A stretch of DNA of 35,510 bases from Larix sibirica (Eukaryota > Streptophyta > Pinopsida > Pinales > Pinaceae): assembly GCA_004151065.3 (NCBI GenBank), contig NWUY0300003566.1, positions 1 through 35,510 of the forward strand. The letters run 5' to 3'. This document shows, one piece after another, positions 1 through 10,030 of this stretch (position 1 is its first letter; the number at the start of each line of letters is the position of its first letter). The notes below the pieces were generated by a model that saw only the letters and a program-made list of their open reading frames with translations, ran no database searches and was not told the origin of the DNA. The translations under genes and the position numbers were made by a program.

Positions 1-115
1 GGCACCTTTATTGAGGAGTCACATCTCCTCATAATTTATAAACAATATTTATTGATTATTATTAATTATCGTAAATTATTATTATTGGATATTTTATTAT
101 TTGATGTTTGTTACA
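1..115 (-). repeat. RE1 3' LTR, partial
   Basis: On the minus strand the LTR opens TGTAACAAACATC at 115, directly after a purine-rich stretch. It resembles the first 115 bases of the 5' LTR that begins at 3320, including ATAATTAATAAT and GTGACTCCTCA. The remainder lies to the left of the window. Confidence 0.7.
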
Positions 116-131
116 TTGCCTTCCCCTTAAG
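116..131 (-). promoter_or_regulatory. RE1 polypurine tract
   Basis: On the minus strand the bases CTTAAGGGGAAGGCAA stand immediately before the TG of the 3' LTR. This purine run at the LTR border is the expected plus-strand primer site of an LTR element. Confidence 0.6.
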
Positions 132-239
132 GGAAGCTTTGTCCTCAAAGCTGAGTCTGCAGATGTCACCTTGTTCTCTGGATTTGTGTTGAACATTGAT
201 TTGAGCTATGTGATCTGGAAAAATTCCTTTATCTTGATG

Positions 240-765
240 TGAGTCTGGCCCCCTTTTGTGTTGTGATTCCATCTACTTGGGTGATGAACTTCCCGGCCCA
301 TATAGTCAGTACTTCCCTTCCATTTAAATGCTATGTCTTTTTTTTTGTAGGTTGGTAGAGTAAGTTCCCAATGACATTAATCAATCAGAACCTAATATCA
401 TATCTACTTCCTTGAGTAGTAAGGCATAACAATTGGGTTGTAGGTTTAAATTTTGTATTTGCAACAACACCTTATGGCATTTCCTTACTTCTTCTACGTG
501 TCAATTAGCGATGGTTTTCACCTTGATATTTTTCACTGGGTACACAACATATTAAGTTCCTTTGCTCTATTTATATCTAGTAGATTGTGCGTACTTCCAG
601 AGTTGACTAGAACTGTAAAGCCTCCTTTACCCTTAATAGATCCTGTAAGTTGTAACCTCTGGGGTCTTGTCTGTTTTGATTTTGCTGCCTGGAGTAAGAG
701 TTGTTCATCCTTGTTGTCTCAACTTTTTAAATGAGATGGAGTATATTTCTTTGTAAGTAACTGGA
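240..765 (-). pseudogene. RE1 retropepsin (aspartic protease) remnant
   Basis: On the minus strand one frame reads FTVLVNSGSTHNLLD at about 645-565, the signature of the gypsy retropepsin active site (normally DSGSTHNFLD). The catalytic aspartate is an asparagine here: the codon is AAC at 602-604, one G-to-A change from GAC. Downstream, after frameshifts, the flap and C-terminal part are recognisable (VKNIKVK, then LKEVDMILGSD at about 400-370, matching the family's VDMVLG). Then comes FKWKG near 320-310. The frame is broken by several stops. In an autonomous element RT would follow; here about 120 further codons of unclear sequence lead straight to the polypurine tract. The protein would have processed Gag in the virus-like particle; this copy is inactive. 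Confidence 0.75.
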
Positions 766-999
766 TTTCCTTCTTTTGGGTGTTAATTTTCTTAAGTGTC
801 ACTAAATTTTCTTCTTTACCAGTATGTTGGATGCATGTAATTGTCGCTATTAATACTTCAAGGGATCTTGAGTCTGCATTAGAATCATATGTATCTTCTT
901 CTACAGGGACTTGTAATTACTTCCCATTTATAATTTTGCAATGTGTTATGTGATTAGTTTTTCATTTATGGCTCGGGACCCGATCTTCGCCACATTGAT

Positions 1000-2107
1000 G
1001 ACAAGTATTTTTCTTCTTTTTCTTGTCATTGTCGGAGCGACTGGTGGATGTTTTTGAACTTTTTTAAAATTCACAGTCGTATGATTGAGGATTATTGCAT
1101 TGATGACCCAATGACCAACTATCTCTATAACATCTACATTTTGTTTCTTGTTGTTGTAAATAACTCTTGTCAAGGTTCCCTTGTCTTGATTTTTTAAACT
1201 TCTCTTCAATAAGTTTTGCCTTACGTATGGCCTTATCTAGGTTTGAGACATTGTATAATTCTAGCTCATATCTAATGTATGGCTTGAGCCCATGCACATA
1301 GGTCTAGAGTCATTGACTATCTGTTAGCTCAGGTACTCGTGTCACTAATTCTTCCCATTCGGAGGAGTATTCATCCATGTCACCTTTCTATTGCAATTTG
1401 GTGATCTTTGCAAAAAATTCTTTCTCCTTTATATATTCAAATCTATTAAAGAAGTCATTCTTGAACGTGTTCTAGTTGTGGGCACCCTTTTTTGTCACAA
1501 TATTCCACCACATATACCAATTGTATGCTCGACCTTCTAGTTGCATGGAGGCATATTTTATCCTCTCATCATCTGATAGGATTTGGTGTATGCAAAAGAA
1601 TTATTCAGCTTTATTGATCCATCCCATGCTCTACTTCCTTGCGCCATCAAACTTGGGTAGCTCTAATTTGGCTTCATTTGGAATCCACCCATTGGTTGCA
1701 TTGGTCCCAGGATTGGCTGGTTAGGGGATAAAGAATGTTTGTGATTCTTCTTGTGGTGTTTCCACTTTGAAAGAATTTGATTTATGATTATTTTTGTTTG
1801 TTGAACTAGGGTATTACTGGTCTCTCCTTGGAGAATCGCCATTTTTAGTGTCGTCTCTATCCTCGAAGTACTGCACAATTCTATGTAGTCTGTCTTCTAA
1901 GCTTGATATTATTTCTCTTCTTACTTCCTTCATTTCCCATGCTACAACTTCGTTGAATTCATATTTCATGGTATTTGTAAATTCTTCCTTTCCCTTGTGT
2001 AGTTCGAATTCAATTTGATCTAGTCTTGAGTTTATACCTCTGAGAGTTTTAAAGTCTCGGGCCTGGTTTTTCTCCAATTTCTCCATTCGCTCTTTCATGT
2101 CTTCCAT
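1000..2107 (-). pseudogene. RE1 gag remnant with zinc knuckle
   Basis: Gag forms the capsid of the virus-like particle and binds element RNA. The minus-strand reading starts at the ATG at 2105-2107. The first about 95 residues are charged and probably coiled-coil (repeated MKERMEKLEK-type heptads). A proline-rich linker follows (about 1760-1680), then the Retrotrans_gag fold at about 1690-1300 with the recognisable pieces DDERIKYAS, EGRAYNWY and EWEELVTRVPEL, and then a YELELYNVSNLDKAIRKA helix. The C-terminal knuckle near 1100-1140 reads CRCYRDSWSLGHQC. This matches the CxxCxxxWxxGHxC type of plant chromoviral gags, with the second cysteine lost. Stops and at least two frameshifts interrupt it. 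The family is clear, the exact clade is not. Confidence 0.75.
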
Positions 2108-2206
2108 GGATCTAGTGCATGCTGGAATTTTTTCTTGTCAAGACTAAATTTAAATACAATAATTAATAAATATTATATTTAATAGTAATTTGTAATACAT
2201 ATATAT

Positions 2207-2598
2207 CCTTCTCCCATTCCCCCGCTCGCTACACTCATCCATCTCTGCTCATCCCTGCGCTTATCCCTCTCTCCCATCATCAGCACCCATATACCATCAC
2301 CTGCACTCATCCAATCCTACCCTCCTACCCTTAAACATCCCCTCCTTCCTCCTCGCATGCACCTCCATTCGCCCTTCCTCTTCATTGCCCCACTTACTTC
2401 CTCTAGTGGGGTAGTGAAGAGGAAGGGAAGATGGAGGTGCATGCGAGGAGGAAGGAGGGGATTTTTAAGGGCAGGAGGCAACGAGCGGATGAGTTTAGGT
2501 GATGGTAGATGGGCACAGGTGATGAGGGAGAGGGATTAGCGTAGGGTTGAGTAGAGATGGATGAGTGTAGCGAGCGAGGGAATGGGAGAATGAGAAGG
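2207..2598. repeat. Long inverted repeat (foldback), arms about 190 bp
   Basis: Left arm 2207-2394 and right arm 2405-2598 are reverse complements with a 10-base loop at 2395-2404. Around the apex pairing is almost unbroken for nearly 60 bases; for example GGAGGTGCATGCGAGGAGG on the right matches CCTCCTCGCATGCACCTCC on the left. Further out, GATGGATGAGTGTAGCGAGCG (right) still mirrors the left arm. By eye, well over 80% of positions pair. The arms are richer in G+C than the surroundings. A transcript across this stretch would fold into a long hairpin. Confidence 0.9.
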
Positions 2599-3070
2599 TT
2601 TTGAGGAACTAGAGTGGGGGCTGGAAGCAAAGGATGAGGGAACATAAATAGGAGGGTTGAAATAGTTTCAAGATGAGGGCGCGGAAGGAGTCGCAGGGCT
2701 GGAGGAATGGAAAACGGAAATAGATGGAGAGGAGAGGGGAGAAATGTGAGATCACAGTAGTGTGGAGGGGAAGCAGTGAGGGGTATGAGAACAATACGGC
2801 TAGAGGTGCGTGGGAGAAGGTAGTAGGTATGGAACGTGGGGGTTTTAGTTTTGAAATGGTGAGCGAAGGGAGGGAATAATGAAGGGATGTGAGTGTGGAC
2901 ATGAGGGAGTACAATAAATATGTGTGGAGAGATGTGAGGATGATGGTCAGGTAGTGCGGTAGAAGGTGGGAGCGATATGGGGAGAGTGTGAATAAGAGGT
3001 AGAAGAGTGAATGTAATTTATGTGGAGGAGGACGAGTAAAGAGCTGAATCCAAGATCTAAGGAGGAGCGA
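2599..3070. other. Purine-rich (plus strand) stretch beyond the hairpin
   Basis: The strong G and A bias of the right hairpin arm continues for about 470 more bases (runs such as GGAGAGGAGAGGGGAGAAATG). In the sense of RE1 this is a long pyrimidine tract inside the 5' LTR. No reading frame here is convincing; the apparent open frames only reflect the base bias. Confidence 0.6.
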
Positions 3071-3320
3071 AACCGCTTGGATAACACTTGGAGAAATTAG
3101 ATTTGAAAACCCACAATATTTATGAAATAACCCACCAAATTGATAATTGATAAAATGTAAGATGACGTGATTACAAATAATTGGGCCACCTTAAATATGT
3201 CTTGGACATTGGTATGAGGAGTCACGTCCTCTTGTTTAATTTATAATATAATATTTTAAATAAATATTATCAATTATTAATTATTGTATTATTAATTTAT
3301 TATTTTTATTTGCAACAACA

Positions 3321-6300
3321 ATTTATTTATTACCTTCTAAACCCATAATTTTTTTGTGTAGTAGTAATATAAAGGAAAGAAAATTTGTAAAATCATTCTA
3401 AGCCTAATAACATATTCACACCAAACAGCATATTACCACTTCTAACTCTTTTGAACTATTCCACTTTCTAACACATACAACTTTAATAATTCTTATAAAA
3501 TTATTTCATCAAACAGAAATAGTATCATTGATACAAACATTCATTTTTTGCTTACATTTAAGCATATTAACAAATATAAAATAATGCAGAAACAAGTTTA
3601 TGATTTTTTCATTAATAGTAAAATATAAGTCATGTGGTAACAATAACTTATCTACAATCCTTAAGAAACTATACGGGGTAGATCCATGCACCACCCAATC
3701 ATAAGTAATCCTTAGGCAATTTGATTTGTTCAACCTCAATAACCTCCCCTAAGTTGATCCATGATATTACTGGGTCAATAAATTAGGATTTATAGGTAGT
3801 CTAATAGTTTACCCTAGGTCCTCTAGAATTCTTTCTTAAAATCAGAACCACTTGCAATGCCTGATCATCTAATACTAATCAGGTGCTCTTCAAGTTGAAC
3901 AAAAAGAGCATTTGGTACTGATTAGAGTCTTCCTAGGTTATTTTATCAGTCATAACATTTGTCTTCACTCCCAATTCCCGTCTCATACAACATCATCAAG
4001 TGCTTCTCAATATGAACATAGAGAGTTTTCTTTTTCAACTTTGACTGTACCTTTTGTGAAAACAAGTAGCCACTCTGCAACAAAAACATAGACCTGTGTG
4101 GAAATCTTCATGATAATCTCTGGTTTTAAAATGAGACATTCTTGTTTTTCTTTTAACACAACAAACTAATGAATCCTATTACTATTTATATGGAATATTG
4201 CCTATTTTGTTGGAGATAAGTTTTTATGCTATTTTTGTGTATTAGTGATAATAGTTTCTCGACATTGCAAACCTAAAGTTTATTTCTCTTTTGTAATATC
4301 ATGGTCCCTTTTAGTGGAATCTTTCCTAGTCAGTTTCTTTTGGAATTTTTGATTTATTTATTTACAAAAAAAGAGTTTTTTATAGCATTAATAATGTCTT
4401 ATGGTCATTAATTATAACTACGTCTGGAATTTAATTTACAATTTCTAGGCTAATACTTAAATAACCACTTCAAGACAAAAGGTAAAATCCTAGGGTATTA
4501 TAGTAACCAAGCTACCTTTAGATGCGAGGATGATTTTTACCCATGATACAACCTACTAACCAATTGAGAAACATATATGTGGGTATCTTTAAATAGTGGG
4601 AAACACTCATGCATATCTTTCTTTAAATGTTAGCCCTTCTTCATATAATTTAGCTAGGAGTTCATAGTGATTATGTGTGTGAGTGAATTCCTACATCTAT
4701 TCATTAGTAAAAAACTCTTCAACCTTCGCAAATTTATAATATGCCTCTAGATTAGTAGATAAGAAGGATGATATCCATCTACCATGTTGATTATGTATAT
4801 GTTTATTGTTCACATTAGTATGATAAATTATCCATTTGATCATCTCTACACATCGCACCACCCTTGGTCTAGTAGAAACATTATGAATATATGGCGTTCA
4901 TAAGTTTCTTAACCATTGATCTCATTTTGTTGTCTTCACTCAACTCACATGTATTGAGAAATGATACCCCCATGTTTAATCAACAAGAAGAGTTCTCCAC
5001 AATGATAAACATTATTAATTATAGTTTGATGTGAAGTATTTGGAAATATTGGACTTTGAAAATCCCTTGACAACATATACATGGTTGGTAATTGTTTCTC
5101 TTTGGTCAATTGCTTCTCCTTGGCTTGATTTTCTTTACTTGTCTCTTTTTCTTGCCTTGTCTATTGGGAACCATATAAATGAGTTTACATTTCACCCATT
5201 CAAAACAACATAGCATATTGGAATTCATTAGTCAAAACATTATAGTATTCTTGAGGAATTTTTTTGATCTTTTAATCTTTTTCATTCAAGCTCAAATTAA
5301 AGACTTACGAGTTAAAAAAAATGCATACCCTACTTTAAGCAACATATTGCTTGAATTTTCAATGGGCACATAACTCCTTGAAAAAATGAGTATTTATTTG
5401 AAATGGGACTATTCTTAGAACAAAGAAGGATTATTTACCATGATCAAGTATTGGTTGTGGTTTTGAGTTGGATAACAACTATCTAATGTGGAAAAAATAC
5501 ACATATTAACAGGGACAATGCGAAACTCAATATTCCTTTGAAAATTTATTCAATTATTCATTCACAAGAAGGAAAAAAGGGTCATCAACTGTAACTCCTA
5601 ATAGGCCTCAAAAAACTAGCATTTGAAGGTTATAAAACATAATCAAGGCAAGAAAGGCTAAAGTCAGAAATTTGAAGATATAATAGTTAGTACTCAAAAA
5701 ACAACTTTTGAATTTTTCAACAACATTAAATCATAATGGAATAAATGAAACACTTGTTAAATAAATCAACATATATTGTTCCAAATGAAAATAATATTTT
5801 AATGATACTAAAAACATTATAGCCATTCCCAAGAATAATGCATGCATTCGAAAAATATAAATTAAATGAGTGATGAAGAAGAATTGGATATTTACATGGA
5901 TGCATAGTGAGAATATAGGTGTCATGGCTAGCAATTTGGAAGTTTTTTTTGTTTACATTTTGAACATTTCAAAAATGAGCAAATGAATCTCAATGATTGG
6001 TTCCAACTCAACATTCTAACAATGAACAATATAATGCAAATTTGAGTAATGTAGAAATCAACATTTTTAAGATGACATTCAAATCAAAACAAAAAATGTT
6101 TGGATACTTCAATGTTCTCAAATGATTTCGAATTAGTGAACATTTAATGCAATAGTAAAAATCACCACAAAAGTGATGGAAAGTGCATTCATGAACACAC
6201 TTGCATGTCTTTTCAAAGGGGCAATAGTCTCTTATGGAATTTTCCCAAGTATGCGAAGGGGAATCAAAGGAGCTCACTTGTGAAATTGGGAAAAGGGGGA

Positions 6301-7706
6301 GTTAAAATGCAAAGAAAAAGTGGCATGTTTTAAAAATTGAGGGAAATTAAGAAATTAAAGGCTTAAGAACTTCAAATGAAAATTCAAAGGTGGGGTCAAT
6401 CAAGAAATTGGGAGTAGGCAGGAATTATTTCAAATTATAAAAAAAGTGGTGTCTCAATCTAGGAATTAGGCCCAATTACAACATTGAAGGCTAGAGAACT
6501 TTGAAATGAAAATTTAAAAGAGGGTAAATCAAGAAATTAAGGTCAATTTAAGAGTAAAAGAAAAGGGAGGTTTGAATATTCATCCATTGAGGCATACAAG
6601 TTGATAACATTTTTTTTTTCAAAAGGATTGATGTAAAACAAGTCTGATTGCAAAAATGTTACCCTCAAATGATATGGCCTAATCAATGGATTGAGCCTAA
6701 ATTGGAAAGTCGAAGAAAAATTTAGAAGGTTCTCAATATCCATCTTTCAAATGGTCTAATTAGAAAAATGAACAAATGCCAAAATTAGGATTGCTTGATC
6801 ATCCAAGGAAAAAAATGAATGGCATCCAAAAAAGGGGCCTAATTATAAAATTGGGCCCAATCAATCAATCAAGGGAAAGCCTTACATTCGAAGATAGGAA
6901 AAAGGATCCAAATCAATCAATTGGGGTCAATCAAGGGAGGATGAATTAAATTTGAAAGAAAAGAGTTGCTTGCAAATCAACTTAATTTGAAAAATTGACT
7001 TGATTGATGGTGTTGTTCCCAATCATGAAAGGATTCAATACAAATAAATAAATCTTGATCAACCATTCTAGCATGATTGGAAATAGGGGAAGATCAAAAA
7101 AAGGTTCTATGAAAATAAAGGCTCAAGTTGTAAAGTAGGGATAATTAAAACATGATTCTTTTGAAAAAAACTTGGCACAAGGTTTTCATATAAGTCAATT
7201 AAATCAATTTCAAAGGCCATATGAGAAAAGTCCTAAGCTAGCAATATAAAGATACTTTCTTATCTTGTTAGGATTAGGAAACAAAAATCAAATCATAATA
7301 AAAAATCAATGATTTACCAATCAAACAATAAAAAAGAGGATCCCTAAGTTTTATGGACTTGGGGCTTGTTGAGACCTTAACACCATCCTAGACACAAATA
7401 TTGGTTGCAATTTTCTTTTTTTTTTTAATATTTTTATAGGGTAGCTTTATTGTTGTCTTAGTTTGTAAGGAAGTACACATGCTGTGCATATATATATTGG
7501 AATAGAATAGGCTTTGGGATAATATTTTGGACTTTGTTATGCATATTTTAGTTAGTAGGTTATGGCCAATCTCTAAACCTTCTGTATTATTATGATGCTT
7601 GGTTTGATCTTATCTCTTTTTAATACAAAAACTAACCATGATCTGTTATCATCCTAATTTTGCTCCCCTATTTAGTTTTGAGTATTTTGATCAAGAAACA
7701 TCAATG
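3321..7706. other. No recognisable gene; AT-rich degenerate sequence
   Basis: This 4.4-kb stretch between RE1 and RE2 holds only short open frames without family signatures, including a hydrophobic one at 5031-5213. Low-complexity A and T runs are frequent. It is probably older repeat debris, but no LTR ends, primer site or protein motif could be found. Confidence 0.5.
6300..6560. repeat. Degenerate tandem repeat, unit about 129 bp
   Basis: A block near 6360 (GGCTTAAGAACTTCAAATGAAAATTC, then GGTCAATCAAGAAATTGG) recurs near 6489 (GGCTAGAGAACTTTGAAATG, then AAATCAAGAAATTAAGGTC), giving a spacing of about 129 bases. Fragments such as TTGGGCCCAATCAATCAATC at 6850-6875 suggest the array once extended to about 6990. 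Confidence 0.4.
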
Positions 7707-8254
7707 TGATAGTTATAACCCTCAGCCCTTATTTCCATCATCATGCAACCTTAGTCTTACCATGTTGATCCAAGTAAACAAAAATGACCGAAGTAGTCAT
7801 AACACAATATTTCCCTCATTTATTTTGTGAATAGTGCACAATAAATCCATTAAAATACACTCTATTATTAAAGTAAAAACATATTGTTTTGTTAGCTCAT
7901 TAATGTATGTGTGCCCTCCATAACAATGCAATGGGTTAGTGTGAACCTTCAATTCATTATTTTGGTTTATAGGATTTGACTTAGACTTCTTTAATCATTC
8001 TTATTGTGTTACTTCATTGATGCATTATGATAGTCAACATTGAAGCTAGATCTAAAGAAGGTCCACCATTTCACCTATAAATTCCATTGAAGTCACACAA
8101 ATTATCCACAATCCATAGTAAGGTTATGTTGTTGAAATTATTCTAGAGATATTTAGCACCCTGGCTCTTATACTTCTATCATCAAGAGTCCTTCATTCTA
8201 CCAAGATTGGAGTTGGAGCACACAAGGAGGTAAAGGAATCATCCCTAAGGGTGG
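7707..8254 (+). repeat. RE2 5' LTR, first part (split by RE3)
   Basis: It matches 32730-33500 with the SINE removed; for example TTTCCATCATCATG, GGTCCACCATTTCAC and TTATGTTGTTGAAATT have close counterparts. It breaks at the GGTGG duplication of RE3 and resumes at 20324. The second LTR copy reads straight through the equivalent site (CCCTAACGATGGCTTCG near 33500). Confidence 0.65.
8250..8254. repeat. RE3 target-site duplication, left copy
   Basis: GGTGG precedes the TG of the 5' LTR and recurs exactly after the 3' LTR at 20324-20328. Five bases is the usual duplication of Ty3/gypsy integrases. Confidence 0.85.
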
Positions 8255-8594
8255 TGTTGGAGGATCCTATTCAATGAGTCGACTAGGTCCTCCCAACTGA
8301 CGACCTAATGGTCGGCCCAATCTAGTTGAGTCAGTTAAGCCGACTATCAGATAGTTAAAATTTGTAGCTGTATCACTGACTGTATAGTGCATATATATAG
8401 GTTGTTGAGGCATGATGATATAGAGATGATTATTTCTGGTTGTACAACATGGCCTTCTGATATAATATAAGACATGTTGCTGGTGTGACCACTACTTCTT
8501 ATTCAATCTCTTTATGTATGTGTGTTCTTGTATATGGTTATATATGTTTATAATGTACTATCGGTAACCACATATAATCATGTAGATTACAACA
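8255..8594 (+). repeat. RE3 5' LTR
   Basis: It starts TGTTGGAGG and ends GATTACAACA. It shares with 19986-20323 the blocks GAGTCGACTAGGTCCTCCCA, AGTTAAGCCGACTATCA, CATGATGATATAGAGATGAT and TCTTTATGTATGTGTGTTCT. A TATATATAG run at 8391-8400 is a plausible promoter TATA box and is kept in the other copy near 20130. About 340 bp. Confidence 0.9.
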
Positions 8595-8613
8595 TTGGTT
8601 TCATTTCCGGTAG
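8595..8613 (+). promoter_or_regulatory. RE3 primer-binding site, worn tRNA-Asp type
   Basis: TTGGTTTCATTTCCGGTAG follows the 5' LTR directly. It agrees at 11 of 16 positions with TTGGCGCCGTTGCCGG, the tRNA-Asp-complementary primer site known from Tat and Athila elements. Three of the five differences are C-to-T or G-to-A, as expected from methylated-cytosine decay. Confidence 0.6.
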
Positions 8614-10030
8614 TAATGAACCAGAACAAAGCATGAACATCCATACATAAATGGTGAGTGAGGAGTAAATATGTGAGTGGTGGAACAAAAAAGTTTCCAA
8701 TTACATTCAAACTATGCTAGAAAAAATAATTTAACCCTTGCAAAGGCCAGAGAAAATTTCTTTACAAAATCTCATAAATGATTTATAGAGACCATTCCTC
8801 ACAAAATAAATAAATTTCTCGATAATGTTTATGACTAGACTAGAAGGTTAGAATGAATCATTGTTGATGCAAAATATTCGCAACGACAGATGAACAAATT
8901 TGCATGAGGGGGTCGAGAAAATATCCAAGGAGCTCTATTAAGAAGAAGCCATATAAGAAAGAATTTCACAGGACGACGTCAGAACCAGGTTTTATATCGA
9001 CTTGCATGATAGTTTTTTCTATACAATTCCTTCTCTACTTTATGATTTTTTAATTGAAAAAGGTGTTGGCCACATAGTTGAACCATGACCACTATTGAGC
9101 TCTAGTTGCTCAAATTGGGAAAAGAGGCAAAAAGATTGGGAGCGCTTTTTAAGTGAAAGAGAGTGGGAATATTTTCTCAGTAAATAAGCATTATTGTTGA
9201 ATCCAAATTTGTTTCCCATCAGTAATTAGTTGGGTCGAGATTGGGGGATTCGTCGACCATGCAACGTGAATGAATATATCGATGCTATTTGACCAATGAA
9301 AATGGAACAAAGCCAATATAATCTTAAGTACGAATCGACAAAATAAAATGTCCAATCACAAGTGTATAACTAATATCCAAAGACATGAAAGAGAGAAACG
9401 ACATAAAATAAGGGAAGAGCTTAAGGACATTCTAATTCCACTTCGGAACAAGAGAAATATGAAAAAACTAGTTGAGAAGGTTGTGTAGTCACAACTCATA
9501 TCTAAGTTGAGGGAGAGTCAACTAGAAGAAATAAAAGACGAATTGTCGACTCCAGTCAAGAAACTACAGTCGGTAGAGGAAGGCTCAGGATACCTGTAAA
9601 TAATATTTTCAAAAACTATGAGTTTCATAGACTTGTTGCCAATTTTTCCGTCCCATGGCCCAAATGTAAGGGAGATCATTGAGTGTGACTTGGGCATTAG
9701 ACCTAGCCAAGGAAGCATATGGGATCAACTAAAAAACTATGGAAAAATCATGGATCGATTAATGATTCATAGACCATTGAATGGTAATTGGATCACGTTT
9801 ACACCTGAGTTTGGAAGAAACAGTTTTCATCTATTTTATTTAGAACATGTGGAAGCACCCCCCTTTCCAGCAATAATATCAGTTTAAGCGCACAGTCCAT
9901 CAGAGGATCAACCTGGAAAGGAAATTTAGTTAGAAGAGGTTTGATATTGTGGTATACAACTGGACAAAAATAAGTAAGTACACCTAAAACTGGCAATATC
10001 CTTCCATCTAATAACCAATATTTTTCCAAT
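8614..10030 (+). other. RE3 5' leader with one small unrecognised open frame
   Basis: About 1.4 kb separate the primer site from the first recognisable gag codon. Most of it is full of stops. One open frame at 9618-9887 (89 residues, with RPSQGSIWDQLKNYG and FTPEFGRNSFHLFYLEH) looks protein-like but matches no family known to me. It might be the remnant of an extra upstream ORF, as Ogre elements have, or the far N-terminus of gag-1. Confidence 0.45.

Larger units (their letters stand above)
1..3320 (-). mobile_element. RE1: gag-protease-only LTR retrotransposon, left edge cut
   Basis: Read on the minus strand, the element starts at 3320 with its 5' LTR, continues through gag and protease remnants, and meets its 3' LTR at 115, which runs off the window. 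The two LTR starts (3320 downwards and 115 downwards) share the same AT-rich succession and the same GTGACTCCTCA block, seen at 3215-3235 and 15-30. Between the LTRs lie only about 2 kb, holding a gag with a chromovirus-style zinc knuckle and a retropepsin, with no RT, RNase H or integrase. This is the layout of the described TR-GAG class of plant non-autonomous elements. Internal deletion of an autonomous copy is the alternative. The flanking target duplication cannot be tested because the left end is outside the window. Confidence 0.75.
2130..3320 (-). repeat. RE1 5' LTR
   Basis: On the minus strand it begins TGTTGTTGCAAAT at 3320, and its first 115 bases resemble those of the 3' LTR at the left window edge. 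The inner end is not exact. It must lie between the gag start (2107) and about 2200, where CCAGCATGCACTAG may be a worn tRNA-Met primer site. The LTR would be about 1.2 kb. It contains the purine-rich block and the long hairpin described separately. Confidence 0.6.

Noticed and set aside
453-734. Plus-strand open frame of 93 residues
   Set aside because: It is the antisense of the RE1 protease remnant, whose minus-strand motif GSTHNLLD explains the region.
2357-2914. Several open frames on both strands of the purine-rich region
   Set aside because: Their length follows from the base bias and from the inverted repeat, with no protein signature.
5031-5373. Two short plus-strand frames with hydrophobic stretches
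   Set aside because: No family features and no conserved start context; typical chance frames in T-rich DNA.
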